This document shows, piece after piece, positions 12,961 through 24,717 of a stretch of DNA of 64,000 bases (position 1 is the first letter of the stretch; every line of letters starts with the position of its first letter). Origin of the DNA: Tanypteryx hageni. Its lineage: Eukaryota; Arthropoda; Insecta; Odonata; Petaluridae. The notes under the pieces were generated by a model. That model saw nothing but the letters and a program-made list of their open reading frames with translations. It had not been told where the DNA came from and searched no databases. The position numbers were made by a program, and so were the translations under genes. The stretch is taken from the NCBI GenBank assembly GCA_028673005.1, contig CM054116.1:18857840-18921839 (forward strand). Direction: 5' to 3'.

Positions 12961-13989
12961 AATATTAGTTACAAATTTCTTAAATGTTTATCTATCACTA
13001 TTTTGGGAACAAAGGAGTAATCTCCGCTCTTCATAACATTTTTATAATGACGACAGTTTATTGATTTTAGTAGGATTGTCGATGTAATTATTTAATTTTG
13101 AGTCATGTTCTATTCCAGGCGATATTTTAAGCATGTAAACAATTTTAAAAAATCGTTCCACCGTATATATGAAAATAGTTTTTAACTTGAACGAGAATTT
13201 CTAAATTTACTTAAAGTTCCTTTAAAAATGAAACCAAAAGGAATGTATGATTTTATAAATAAATTTAAAGTTATTTTGATGTATACAATATCAACAAAAT
13301 AAACATTAAAGAAAGACTAAAATAGTATAAAATTCTAGAAATCGTACAAGGAGACGCTACGAACTGTAACTCACAGATTCGGTTCATCTTCTACCAGTGG
13401 AGAGTGTTGTTCAATATCTATAAGAATACCTTTTCGGAATTTCGAACCAATGGCTTTAACTTTAAGAGAAATAATTAATTAAAAAGTGCAAAAAAATGGA
13501 CCGATATTCAAATGCTTGTAACTTCGCTATCTCTGGAGTCTCTATGCTAGAGATAACGCTTAACATAAATCTCGCGTCCCGTACTTTTGGCATTCGAGAC
13601 TCCCGCCTGCGAATTTTCTTCTCCTGCAAAATGTCCTTTTCCCTACAGGTTTTTATATCCCAATCTTCAGAAAGTAATTGAACGCTTCTAATTTCTTTTC
13701 GCAGGGGAATTACTTTTAATTAATTAATAATTATCGCTCAATTTTATCTGGTAATTAAAATTAAGTATATTATTTTTGTAAGCCATTAGCAGCATTGTCA
13801 TTTTAAAACAATAAAAAAATTGTCGGAATAATTTAAAGTTAAAAAGAATAATATTACCTTTATGATTCACTACGTCACTCATTAAGGAAACTCCTCCCGT
13901 AGTGGAGTGTGTTTAACAGTAAGGCAATAAATAACAGATCAAACAGCCACTTGATTTAAACTCTCATACGAGACCGTTTCAATGTGTCA

Positions 13990-14400
13990 AACACTGGAAA
14001 AATCTTCGGTACTTGTCCTGTGAGATAATTCCGTTCCTTCCTTCATAATTCGCACATTATACAGAGGAACCGAAAAGCTGTCACACACTCGGTGGAAATC
14101 TTTTTCTACTTGGGCCGAGCTCCCAAGGATAGTTTTCGTTGCGAAAATTGAAGTCCCGGGTTTGATTCTGGGGACTATCCTTCCAATTTGATTTACATGG
14201 GAAATCTGAAACCCACCGAGCAGGGAAATTTTCTCTTGCACATTAAAATATCTTAGAATTGTAATATCGGAGCGGGATTTGCACCGTTCTCTGAGAGAAG
14301 GAATGGAGATTCTAATTTTTATCGTAAAACGCTGCTTATCCATCTTATTTCTTCGAATTTCGCGTAAATACTGCCGTTTTTATCACTCATTACGAGGGTG
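13990..14400 (-). repeat. SINE-like dispersed repeat with a tRNA B-box, copy 1
   Basis: This stretch is similar over about 270 bp to 49790-50066 (same orientation), and its core matches 20330-20560 inverted. It contains GGGTTTGATTCTGG, close to the tRNA B-box GGTTCGANTCC. Read backwards it gives a pseudo-protein (SHVNQIGRIVPRIKPGT) that recurs at all three places and explains the 118-codon frame here. Unit 2 copy: about 34897-35307. Confidence 0.55.
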
Positions 14401-15112
14401 TAGCCATAGCAACAACTATTGATGGACTCGGATTCGGAATAGTCTAATAAATACACGTATTGTTTCTGTCGAACGAAAATACGCGTGTTCAATTTAATAT
14501 CCCGTTCGAATGTATTTGTCATATTTTATAACGTTCAATTATGAAATTTGAGAACACAAGGAGCAACATATCTGCGGTGATTTTAAAGCTATTAGAGCCA
14601 ATATAAGTAGGTATTAAATAAATGATTAAATGGAAAGCTCGCATCGTTAGTTCTGTTTGGGTCGTCTTATTATTATGTTATGCAGAGACATACTTTTCCT
14701 TCCTGTTTGTTGTTGCCAACGAAAACAATCTTCGTAACCCATGAAGTAAACAAGATCTAATTGTAAGTAATAACTTTTATTTTCTTTATCGGGCCTACTG
14801 AACATATTGATTGAAAGGAAATGGATTATTCAGGACGAAGAAGTGAACTAAAATACGTGTAGTTTCGTTACGTTTACCTACACTCAGCTTTTGTAAGTCA
14901 AAAGACATAAATAATTTACGACGAAGGAATGAGCGTGAGTGTAAAGATTAACGTACTTCATCTCAAGTGAGGTATGTATGAGTTAAATAATAATTCAATT
15001 TTCGATTGTTCTATCGCAAATTCTGTATTTCTTTGGCATCGCTTCTGATATGTCCTTTAGCAGTGCTTAGAATTTAAATTTATCTTGTTTTCTAAATTGA
15101 TTATGTCAAACA

Positions 15113-15193
15113 ATGGAGGCTTATTTCTTGTGTCGTCTCTGTTGGCCGTTACCGTGGAAACCACACGATTCAGAACTAGTTCATTCTTGTTGA
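15113..15193 (+). other. Possible upstream ORF (26 codons) before gene copy B
   Basis: An ATG in a good context (AACAATGG) opens 26 codons that end 26 bp before the main ATG. It overlaps the X-box, so if the X-box is a promoter element the transcript may start downstream and this ORF would not be transcribed. It is unchanged in unit 2 (36020-36100). Confidence 0.15.
15148..15161. promoter_or_regulatory. X-box-like motif upstream of gene copy B
   Basis: GTTACCGTGGAAAC fits the RFX-factor X-box pattern RYYNYY-N(1-3)-RRNRAC and lies 58 bp before the proposed ATG at 15220. RFX X-boxes are classically found close upstream of cilium genes in animals. The match is seen in the sequence; the link to cilia is inference. 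Confidence 0.45.
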
Positions 15194-15219
15194 AAAAACT
15201 AAAGAAGACGGAGCGGAAT

Positions 15220-18200
15220 ATGAGCGGGAGAGGTAATTAACTTGTTTTTCACCAATATTATTGAAAATCTGGCATATTTCAGAACTCGGAACGTAGCCTA
15301 GCTCAGTTGATTAGTGCAATTTTAATTAAATGCATGGTTACTTGTCGTTGCAATCAACGATCGCTATTCTAGCCCTAATTTCATCGGTACATTTGGATTC
15401 TCTCGTTATCATGCTAGCAAGGTGCTTTACTTTACGATCTGAAACTGGTTCCGATGGCTTTCCAACTTACGTTCAAGTTTTTCCTTTCTCCATATCCAAA
15501 TCAACTTGGATTTTTTCTCATTCGTTTCCTAGGATAATTTTGCTTATTTAACCTTAGCTGTGTCCGTCAGTCTTTCGAAGCATTCGTCCTCGCTACAAAG
15601 ACTAACTATTAATGCTTACACAACCAGTAAATTACTTATATAATCCTATCTCCTACAACATCTTGCTTAGCTTGAAACCATCAAAGTAGGCTTACGAGTT
15701 AATACAAACTATAGTTTTAAGAAATTCTTTTCTTTTTGACAATCTTTGAATAGTTCAAAATGTAAAAGAAAGAGCAAAGCCGTCGACATACGTTAAATCC
15801 GAAATTCTTTTCTCATTTGTGTCGGCAGATTTTTATGATGAGTTAGCGAACGATGTTGCCCTAGGGCTGGCAATTTTTTTATCCTGCCTGCTCCTGGCGT
15901 TCTGGGTATGGGAGGTCATTAGGCGGTACTGCGTCGGGCGCAGTAGAAGATGGAATGTTGAAGACGGCGTGCCCGACGTGGTGCATGATACCGCCAATTT
16001 GCCTGTAAGTATAATACGCGTATACTTGCGATTACATTCTTCTTCTTCTCTTATCGTATAAACCTTTCTAGTGGGTTATTTTATGTTGTTATTAACAAAA
16101 AAGTTTCTGCTCTGATCCGCCTTCGGATCCCAAAGTATCATTTATGTATTTATTTATATATATTGAGAAACTTCGTCAACCTCACTTCATATCTACATAA
16201 TTACGTCAACTCATCTTGTTGTTTTCTTATTCAGAATGAAGAGATTCCACGAGGAATCCTCAAAAAACATCAGGACCAGCAACACGTGAGTGTTTATCAC
16301 CATGTTCTGATTTTTCTGCATATACATATTTACTCTGATGCATGAGTGGTGATGGTGCCAGTCATAGATGAAAACCTTTTTCTCTCTCAAAGATTTTAAT
16401 GTATTAAATTATAGCTCACTTCCCAAAACTTGTTAAGATTGATAAGATTGTTAGTATGTCAGCTGATACTACCAATAGGTAGTAACATTGGTGGGGATTG
16501 CCATCCCGGAGGGATTTTCTAATCCCGGGGTTACGGGATTGTGATTTTTTCAATCCCGGGATCGAGGAAAAGTGGTGGGAAATGAAAAACACACAATATT
16601 TTTAAACAATAATTTTGATCCATACACAGACATGAAATCATCATATGCAGTTATGGAAGTAATATCAAGTTTTCACAAAATTTAAGTAACGTCAATGAAA
16701 ATAACTTTTTATCAGCAGGTAAAACTAAAATCAAACACGTATTTTTGGAGAAAATGTAAAGGAAATTTAAATAACTAAAGTAGCAATTGTTGCGGTATCT
16801 TAAATTAAATTAAATGGATTGCATTTATGTAAATTAAACGGTACTATTAGATTAAGGTTCTCCTCACTTAAAAGCTATTCACAAATTTCTGAAGTACGCC
16901 CTTAAAAAACAAAGTGCATCTAATGTCGGGTCACTCATTCTTGATCTGTATTTATTGCACAGCATCCCTGCTGATGAAAAAGCCCTTTCTGATTCTACAC
17001 TAGTAGGAGGAATAGCTAGCAACTGCTGGTAAAGAAACTGCAGATTTTCTCATTTACGTCCATTTTCACGGAAATCCTTTTGCTCTGGTGCTATTGATAA
17101 TGCTAGATCATTTGAATTATAGCAGGAGGATTATTTCTTGAGAGTAACTAAACATTGGGTAATGACCGAATCGAGTTCTTTCTTTAACTTCTCTGAATAT
17201 GATGTACCAGTCTCAAAACGTTCAGATGCTGCCGTTCGCTTAGTGTGTAAGTCATCATTTATAGATCGGCTTCTTGATGCTGATGAAACTTGCTCTTCTT
17301 TCTTGTCCAGTGCTTCATATGTTTTACTAATATTACAATAACATGTACTCGGGTTTTCTGTAACAAACATCTTTATGTTCGCTAGTGATGGCACAGAAAA
17401 TATATTATCACGAGCCTGTGACCCGTACTGAAGATACCTCAATACCCCTGATAACTTAGTTCGTCTCTTCATTATTTGATTTTTCATATTATGTCCTAAC
17501 TCTGTATTCACATCATTCAGTTTCTTCATCATGATTTCCAACGCTGTCTCACGCGTCAAAAGATTTGCATCTCTTCGGCAAAGAGCTTCCATAGCAATTT
17601 TCGCTGGCTGCAGTGTTGCAAAAATAGAAGAAGCAAGTTCATGTTCACTCTCACTAAATGATATATCGGAATTCAGATCGATTCATTATGCAGGTTTTAA
17701 GCAATATAAAACGTTCGATCATTTCAACTAAACTGTTCCAGCGAGTTCTTATATCCATAACAAGTGATTTTTCCTCCCCCTATTGTTCGATTACATATCT
17801 CTCTCGTTATTTGCGAGTGATTTTCTGAAGAGAATAACAGTTTTCCTTATTTTTTGAATCAATAACTTAAAGTTTGTTTCTGATAGTTTGTAAGCCCCTC
17901 CGCCTTCAAACGAATCATCTTCGTCTGTTTCATCACTCGAGGAAAAGGATTCATCACTTGATTCATGTCCTTCCGATTCCGCGAATTCCATTTCTTCTTG
18001 ATAATATTCATTCTTCTTTAGGTTTGCCACACCCCAAAGGATATTTTTCATTTTTTTCGTTGTTCTTATTTTCCAAGAATGATGACATATCATAAACTCA
18101 GATAAAAAGCAGTAATACTCATTGAATTCAAACGACTTATATATTTTATTCTACATCAAATACAATTTAATAGTTGGCGCCACCTGATAGCAAAAGCAAA

Positions 18201-21200
18201 TATGTCAATCCCGAAATCCCGGGATTTAGGTTTACCTAATCCCGAGATTTCGGGATAGAAATTTTGGACGGGATCCCGGGACTGCAATCCCTAAACATTG
18301 GAGGTGCAAAAAGTACAGGTTCTAAGAATCTTTTCCGGAAATTATCGGACAACTGTAGTAGAACATTTGTGGGGATCCGTTGCACGGAACACATTTACAT
18401 TAAAACGGTCTGTGGAAGTTGGTATTGTAAAAATATTCAGATTTGTTCATATGGACACGGTACGAGTGGAGACACTGAAATCATTTTGTGATTTTAACGA
18501 CAAATTTTGTCGCATACGAGCACAAGATTTCTGAGACTTATGCTTACTCTTGAAAGAATAAATACTAAAAATGGTTCAACAGCTTATTTTTTTATCAGTT
18601 GAAAATGCACCCGTTATTCTTCCGAAATTTGCCGAAGATCCTAAGTCAGCACTTTAATTCTAGTTCTTACACAATGTTGATGCCATTTCCAAAGTGGAGG
18701 GGAAGCCGCATGTGAATTTTTGCGCATGTATAAGAATTTGGAAGAGAAAGAAATCTAAGTTATTTCCGCCCAAAGTGAAAGAATTGGAGAGGAAAAGTGC
18801 TAACGATGGTACAGCCTTCCCTCGTTTTACGAACTTAATTCGTTCCACGAAAACTGTTCGTCATGCGAAAACTCGTAAAACAAAGATTATTTTCCCATTG
18901 CATCGTCAAACGGTAGTTCGTAAAACGAGGGAAGGTGCATTCATTCATCCATCCATCAAGATGATACAATCCAATTAAGTAAAGGACGAAAATTGGATGC
19001 ACTCGAACAGCTAGAGATAATTATTTGTAAAGACTCGCCCCTCTTAAATAAATACCTTTTCCACAATCATTCGGCTCTATTTAGCTTACCGAATATTTTT
19101 TTAAAACTTTGTATGAACATTGTTGTCTTTGGCCCTTTTACCAAGTTTTCGTAACTTTTTGTAACATTTGGCTAGTATGATGCTTTCGCCTTCGTTTCCC
19201 AACCGCTCATTCAATTACCATAATCACCTGATGATGCTGCGATCGTAGTGAAACCGGTCGTGTTTAAATTTAAATTTGTGGAAACTACAAAGTCATTTTT
19301 TCATTATTACATATTGGAAATTATGTGACTCAGCACTTGGGCAAAAGAAATATTTTATGGAACTGTAAAATAATTTTATTTTTCTGAGATTTGAATAAGC
19401 TTTGTTACTTTTTGTTTCATTAAATTGTAAATTTTTTTGAGAAACTTAATAAACTTCATTTCATGACTACGTATTGGTTTTAAGTCATCCTGATGTTTTG
19501 CTCTTCAGGCTGAAGAGCAGGCGCATGACCCCTCCTCTCCTCACTTCAGACGTAGTCAACCGCCGGGAAAACACGTGAGTGTTACCCTATTTATATGGTT
19601 AATCTATATATGTCTGTGTAATAATAAAACAATAAATACATAATTATATAGTCAACAACAAAACATTAGTTCTCCTATCACAAGATTGAAAATATAAATA
19701 ACAATTATCTGTTGAATCGCATTTATGTTCTTTGTAATGTTTAGATGCTTCTACCAGTTTCCTTAGTAGACCATTTTTTCCCCAGGTCAGATTTCGCGAC
19801 GAGGTGACCGCGTCAAATGGCAATGGACACGCAGAATTGGTAAATTTTCATTCAAGTATCTTATTGCGCCGCCCCAGCTCGCTGCTCGCAACAATCCCGT
19901 AATGACGTTTGGCGGACGTTTTTCCTGCTAACATTCTTGCAGCTTCACAGAACGATATAACATTAGCAAAGTATTTCAATCAAGTTCGATAAATCAAAAT
20001 TCATTCTTTACCTTTTTGCGAAAAAATCTTCTTAGGATTAATTTTTAATTATTTTATTACGATGGTGGCCTGAGTCGCGCGCGGACATTTTGACAGCATG
20101 GGAAAATTTTTCCCGTTTAAAAAATAAAATACCATTTGCGAATAGGTTTAGTAAATGTTTGCCAGTAAATATGTAATACTTCTCATAACCAGCGACTTCA
20201 GCGAGGGCCAAAACGAGTATAGTGGAGCGAGGGGTTGTCGCGTGTAGCCCATGGAGCGGATGTAAACGGCTTGTGCACCATCGGCGCCAAAGTTGGAGAA
20301 TCTAGTAAAACTTAAAAAACGTGTTAAAATTTGCACCGGCACCGATATTACAATTCTAAGATATTTTGATACGCTAGAGAAAACTGCCCTGCACCACGGT
20401 TTTCGGATTTCCCAATTAAATCAAATGGGAAGGATAATAGATCCTGGAATCGAACCCGAGACGTTCAATATTCGAAACAAAAACTAACCTCGGGAGCTCG
20501 GCTCCGGTAGCGGGAGACTTCCACAAAGTGTCATGAAAAGCGGTCGATTGGTGCAAAAGTTCATAGATAGGGGTTCAAGAGACGGTCCGGCGTCGGCGGC
20601 CGAGGAAGGAGAGACAAGGATGAAGAAGAAGACCTCTCGTTGGAGCCGGACGGGACGGAGGAAAGCTAAAATTCGACAAGTGCGTTGAGTTATACAGGTT
20701 GTAACGCGCCAGGGTTGTGGGGCGCGGCGGGGAGGAGAGTGGGGCCGTCGGGGGCGGGTAGGGCTGTCGTCGTAGGGGGAGGGACGGGATGGAGGTCGGG
20801 GACCGATTTCGGGGCTTCTTGGGCCTCTGAAAACTCGTGAGGCGATTCCTGGGGGATAGATTTCGTGGGGCAGATCTGTTCGGGAGGGTCGCTGGGCGTC
20901 CAAAGAGGCTGCTGCGAGGTGGGATATTGGCGAAAAAAAATTTTTCGGGGATGGGTGGGCGGGCGGGCGGTGGGTGTGAGATTGATTGATTGCAAATGTT
21001 TTATTGTTTGGGGAAATTCGTTCCATAGTCTGCAAGCGGTAATAATGATGGAACGCTGAAAATTACTGTCTTGTGATGAGGAATAAGGAGTTTATGCCTC
21101 CCTCTGGTATTACGGTTATGTACAGTGTCTAAACTCCTGAATTCCGTGGAAAGATAATGTGGATTGTTATAAGTAAGTAATTGGTATAGTAAGGAAAGCA

Positions 21201-24200
21201 ATGGAACCGTCTTCGGGACTTCAAATTTAACCAGTTTAGCTTCACGAGTGAATCAGAAATGTGGTTAGGGATTAGGTATAGTTGAATTTGCTATGTAGGC
21301 CAGGGGTCGGGAAGCTGAGGCTTCTGAGCCACATGCCTCTCTTTCATGACTTTCGTGCAGCTCCCTACATTAAATCTCTCAATTAACCCATTATTCCCCA
21401 AAACGTTTTTTTTTGCGTATTTTATGAAATTTTTGTATTACTATACATGAAATTGCCTTCTTTGGTAGCTTTTTCTTTTAAGTACTAAATGTACAAATTA
21501 ATTCAACTATTCTTGTTTTGTACACCTTCAAACATGTATATTTTTTTAAACTGCGAACTTGCGAAAAAAAGAATTTGCGTCAAAAATCTATTAATTTCAA
21601 ATAGCAAAATTTCAATAAATACAATTTTTCATTCCAGAATAGTTCATATTATAGACCACTTAGCATACACTTTAATTTAGTTTAAATAATTTTATGATGC
21701 CTGTTACATAGCTTTTAATTTTACAAAAAAGGAAATTAAACAATTTTAATTCTAGCACATGTAATTATTTCATATAAAAAACTTAGGGTAGTGGTTCCCA
21801 AACTGTGTGCCGCAGTAGATTTTTATGGGTGCCGCAAAAAAACTTTGTTTAGTACATAAATGAATCAAGGATTTTCATGTGTTGGTGAGTAATTGGGCAT
21901 TGAATTTTTTCTAATACATTGATTAAGTGGTAGAAACAATGAATGGATGTGTCCAAAGATTGTAACACCCGTATCTAAAAATATAAAAAGCTTGTTACAA
22001 GGCTGGTGAGACGCGAAAACCTCTTTACCTTAGAAAGTATGCCGCAACTTAAAAACGCTTGGGAACTACTGATTTAGGGTGTCGAGGAACATAGCACTCT
22101 TTACAAATAAATATTGTCCTCTTGGAACAATGTTTACAATGGCGAAAGCGTGTTGATCCCTTGGTAATTACTTGGTCTCTGACATCGCGTTTGATTGAAT
22201 CCAGTCCGAGCGAAATAGATGCGCGTGGATCTCTCCCAGCGGTCTCTGAGCCATAACGTCGCAAAAGGAACTAAACACATTCCATACGAAAATCTAAAAT
22301 GGAATATTGTTATTCAATTAACTTCTATAAACATACCACCCTTCTTCGCAGGAAACATAGACTGCCCACCCAATAAAAGAACACCACCACTTTTTCGTTC
22401 AATTAGTTGATCTGTACTGCGCAACATATTGATCATTCACATCAACCTCACACTTATTTAAATAATACTGCTAAAGTAGTGAAAGGTATAGGTACGGTTG
22501 TATTCAATTTCTTGGCTACTGAATAGCGCCTAACATTTTTTAAGAAAGAAAACAAAGTTTTGTAAATAAGAAAAATTGGCAAAATATGTGATTAGTATAC
22601 CTAAAAGGGAAATCTTATCTGCCCAGTGGCAACATTTGTTGCCACCTTAGTTTGCTGTCCAACTACGGTGGTGAAAAAAAATATTTCTAGATCGTTATTT
22701 TTTCATGTTAACTCTTACACAATGTAGAATTTACAAATAGAAGGAGAGAGAGAGAGATTATAATAAAACATTTACGGAAATTATATTCTACTTAGGGTAG
22801 AAAGATGACAAGAGGCCAATAGAAATGGACGAACATAAAGAAACATTTGAAATTTTTGTTTAAACGGTATGGAAACAAAAATAACGCGGGCATTGAATAT
22901 TTATTATAGAATAAATTGAGATTATAAAAAATATAACTACATTTTCAGGTCGCTCTAATGAAAAGAAGAATAATTCTAAATTGCTTGGTAACAAATGTTG
23001 CCTCTGGACAGATATGGGTTAAAACTAAAACTAAATTGGCTTCGTTAATAATCTTAATAAAAATTGCGGAAAAATAAAAAGATAGGCCTATTATTAGAAG
23101 AACCGTTTTTTTAACAGTTATAGTCGCAAAACGTGAAACGACGGCAAGACTAATGGGGGATGGGGTGGATGATCGCCCCCGTCATCCCCCGTGGATCCGC
23201 CAATAAACGCTGCTCTTCTTATGTTACGCGTTATTCATTACTTGAAAAAGTGTCTCTTCTCGTGAGAAAGGGTGCCGACGTCTGTCCTAGGCGGCCGCCT
23301 AGATCGCCTGGCCCTATATTCGCCCCTGCCCGTCAGCATTATTATATCCGATTAAAGCACTTCTAATACGGTTTTTTGTATCTACTATGTCATTCAACCA
23401 TTATCTATAATATACTGCCGTGGTTTCGCCATGCCGTCTGCCCCTCTGTCTGTCTGTCGGTCGGTCTGTTCGCTGTTCTAGAGCCCAAACGCGTACATAA
23501 AATCGTATCATATCTCGTATTTGGGCAATATATAATCTTTTGCAGACCCCATTTTCAGAAAAGTGACATTGCACAAAAATAAAGGGTAGTTTATTCACCA
23601 CGATTTTTAGAAACATTTTATTTACTCAGAAATGGCTGGAGGGAATTTTATTAAAATCTATCCAATTGTAGATCCTGATGTCACAATTAATACTGCTTAA
23701 TCCATATGACTCTTACAGTCACTATATGCCTTCCAGTGACATTACAATCTACGCAAAGCGACCTTACCTAAGCCGTATGACGCCACGCCTTCGCCGAGAA
23801 CCACTCTAAATCTTACTACAGCATTACGGTTAAACTAAATCGAATGATATCTGAAATTAGTTGATGATATCATTCATAAAAGACATTCTGAAGACATGAA
23901 CGATATTTCGCAACAATTAAGGGTACTTTATTTTCGATATTTTAAAACAAAATCTTACTATAGCCTTACGGTTAAACTAAATCGAATTGTATCTCATATT
24001 AGTGGATAATGTCGTTCATAAAAGACATTCTGAAGAGATGAACTATATTGCGCAACAAATAAGTGTACTTTTTTGTAGGATATTTTTAAAGATTTACTCA
24101 ACAATTGCTACAAGGATTTCGATTACATCCACCTTATCGTACAGTCTTGTGTCACAAATAATACTAACGAAGCCATATATCCCAAAAAATACTAAATATC

Positions 24201-24717
24201 GAACGGTGGCATTAAAATATACGCTAAACCATGCTTAACATTGATTTATGAGCGATTTTCTTTTATATGCGTACTCAGTGGACCAAACGTATATGCGTAT
24301 ATGAGAAATTTTGTGCAATGTTTATTGCGTCGTTTTTTTTATGAGTTGGCACGAAGGCCTTAAAAGAAAAATCTTCGATGAACGTTAAAAGAAGCTGAAT
24401 TTCTAAGCTGTAGAATTTAATAAACGATCATTTATATCGAGGGAGATACTCATTTATTTTCTCTCTCTATCTCTGTCTTTCCTGTTCAGGTGGAGGTCCT
24501 GAGCGTTTCTCCGGCGGTAGGCGAAGCTGATGCGGAGGAGGAGGTGGGCGGAGGGGGAGAGGGGGTGGCGGCCATAAACGACGCCAACTCGAGCGCCGCA
24601 GCGAAGGGCGACGCGGGGGAAGTGGAGGGCGTGGAGGTATCACAGCCTCCCGCATCGGCGTCCAGCTTTGCGGACTTATTGGAATATCTACTTGATCTGG
24701 TAGATCTGGTAGAATGA
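15220..24717 (+). CDS. Predicted single-pass membrane protein, six exons, complete copy B
   Basis: Proposed exons are 15220-15232, 15829-16004, 16235-16285, 19509-19574, 19786-19839 and 24490-24717. Each internal border has GT and AG. Exon 1 (ATG AGC GGG AGA G) ends in phase 1 and exon 2 begins AT, restoring a GAT codon; all later exons are phase 0. The product has 195 residues. Residues 14-35 form a hydrophobic helix (ALGLAIFLSCLLLAFWVWEV) followed by a basic RRYCVGRSRRW, so by the positive-inside rule the C-terminus is probably cytosolic. There is no cleavable signal peptide. Residues 64-120 are short hydrophilic exons; 121-195 are an acidic, low-complexity tail. Introns 3 (3.2 kb) and 5 (4.7 kb) are filled with repeats. 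I do not recognise a family. Further small exons, especially between 19840 and 24489, cannot be excluded. Confidence 0.6.
16492..18293 (-). mobile_element. hAT element (1.8 kb) in intron 3 of gene copy B
   Basis: The ends are TGGGGATTGCCATCCCGG on the left and, inverted, TAGGGATTGCAGTCCCGG on the right, followed by repeated ATCCCGGGATT subterminal blocks. A perfect 8-bp target duplication AACATTGG flanks it (16484-16491 and 18294-18301). It sits between exons 3 and 4 of the membrane-protein gene, antisense to it. Confidence 0.9.
16879..18093 (-). pseudogene. hAT transposase relic inside 16492-18293
   Basis: The minus strand encodes three separated pieces: a charged segment at 18093-17791 rich in Ser/Asp/Glu (ESSDESFSSSDETDEDDS), a middle piece at 17592-17131, and the C-terminal hAT dimerisation domain ending at TGA 16879-16881 (LLAIPPTSVESERAFSSAG, then RSRM...LDALCFLRAYF). 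The N-terminal zinc finger and most of the RNase H-like core, with its catalytic acids, are absent or unrecognisable. It is not functional. Confidence 0.7.
18812..18937. mobile_element. Short inverted-repeat element (MITE-like), 126 bp
   Basis: CCTTCCCTCGTTTTACGAAC at 18815-18834 is repeated inverted at 18916-18935, leaving an inner part of about 80 bp. Such CTCGTTTTACGAA ends resemble mariner/Tigger-type MITEs. Clear TA duplications were not seen. Unit 2 copy: 39718-39843. Confidence 0.5.
20293..20570 (+). repeat. SINE-like dispersed repeat, second copy within the unit
   Basis: Inverted relative to the copy at 13990-14400. It shares the ATTCTAAGATATTTTGATAC-type end, an inverted B-box (GGAATCGAACCCGAG) and a flanking GGGAGCTCGGC segment. 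It lies in intron 5 of gene copy B. Unit 2 copy: 41199-41476. Confidence 0.5.
20575..20960. repeat. GC-rich dispersed block in intron 5
   Basis: A CpG-rich block that stands out from the AT-rich intron. Its second half (GGGGACCGATTTCGGG ... CGAAAAAAAATTTTTCG at 20932-20948) matches 50405-50565 in the same orientation, so it is a dispersed repeat. Overlapping long antisense frames (20484-21035) reflect base composition. Other copies: 1-60 (tail only) and 41481-41866. Confidence 0.6.
21789..22071. mobile_element. hAT-type MITE, unit 2 copy
   Basis: Same 283-bp element as at 880-1162, carried along by the tandem duplication, with the same flanks. Confidence 0.75.

Larger units (their letters stand above)
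1..20910. repeat. Tandem segmental duplication, unit 1 (left-truncated by the window)
   Basis: Position 1 matches 20911 and 41817 and the match runs on without a break, giving a head-to-tail period of about 20,906-20,910 bp. The offset drifts by only a few bases, so indels between copies are few and small. Every mobile element seen here recurs at the same place in unit 2. Numbering from base 1 is arbitrary: the real duplication border may be near 5006, the point where the last copy ends. A misassembly or collapsed haplotypes could mimic this, but the copies carry scattered private differences. Confidence 0.95.

Noticed and set aside
14100..14200. A functional tRNA gene
   Set aside because: Only a B-box-like motif is present; no acceptor or anticodon stem folds convincingly, and the segment belongs to a dispersed repeat.
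15819..16061. Reading 15819-16061 as a single-exon gene
   Set aside because: The frame starts with GTG inside a splice acceptor region and runs past a clear GTAAGT donor; it is better explained as exon 2 of the spliced gene.
18264..18534. Overlapping 75- and 78-codon plus-strand frames
   Set aside because: They begin within the hAT right terminus and continue into flanking intron; no motif and no splice support.
20484..21035. 183-codon minus-strand open frame (also at 41390-41941)
   Set aside because: Same GC-rich block; base composition keeps the frame open, and it duplicates with the array. No domain or splice support.
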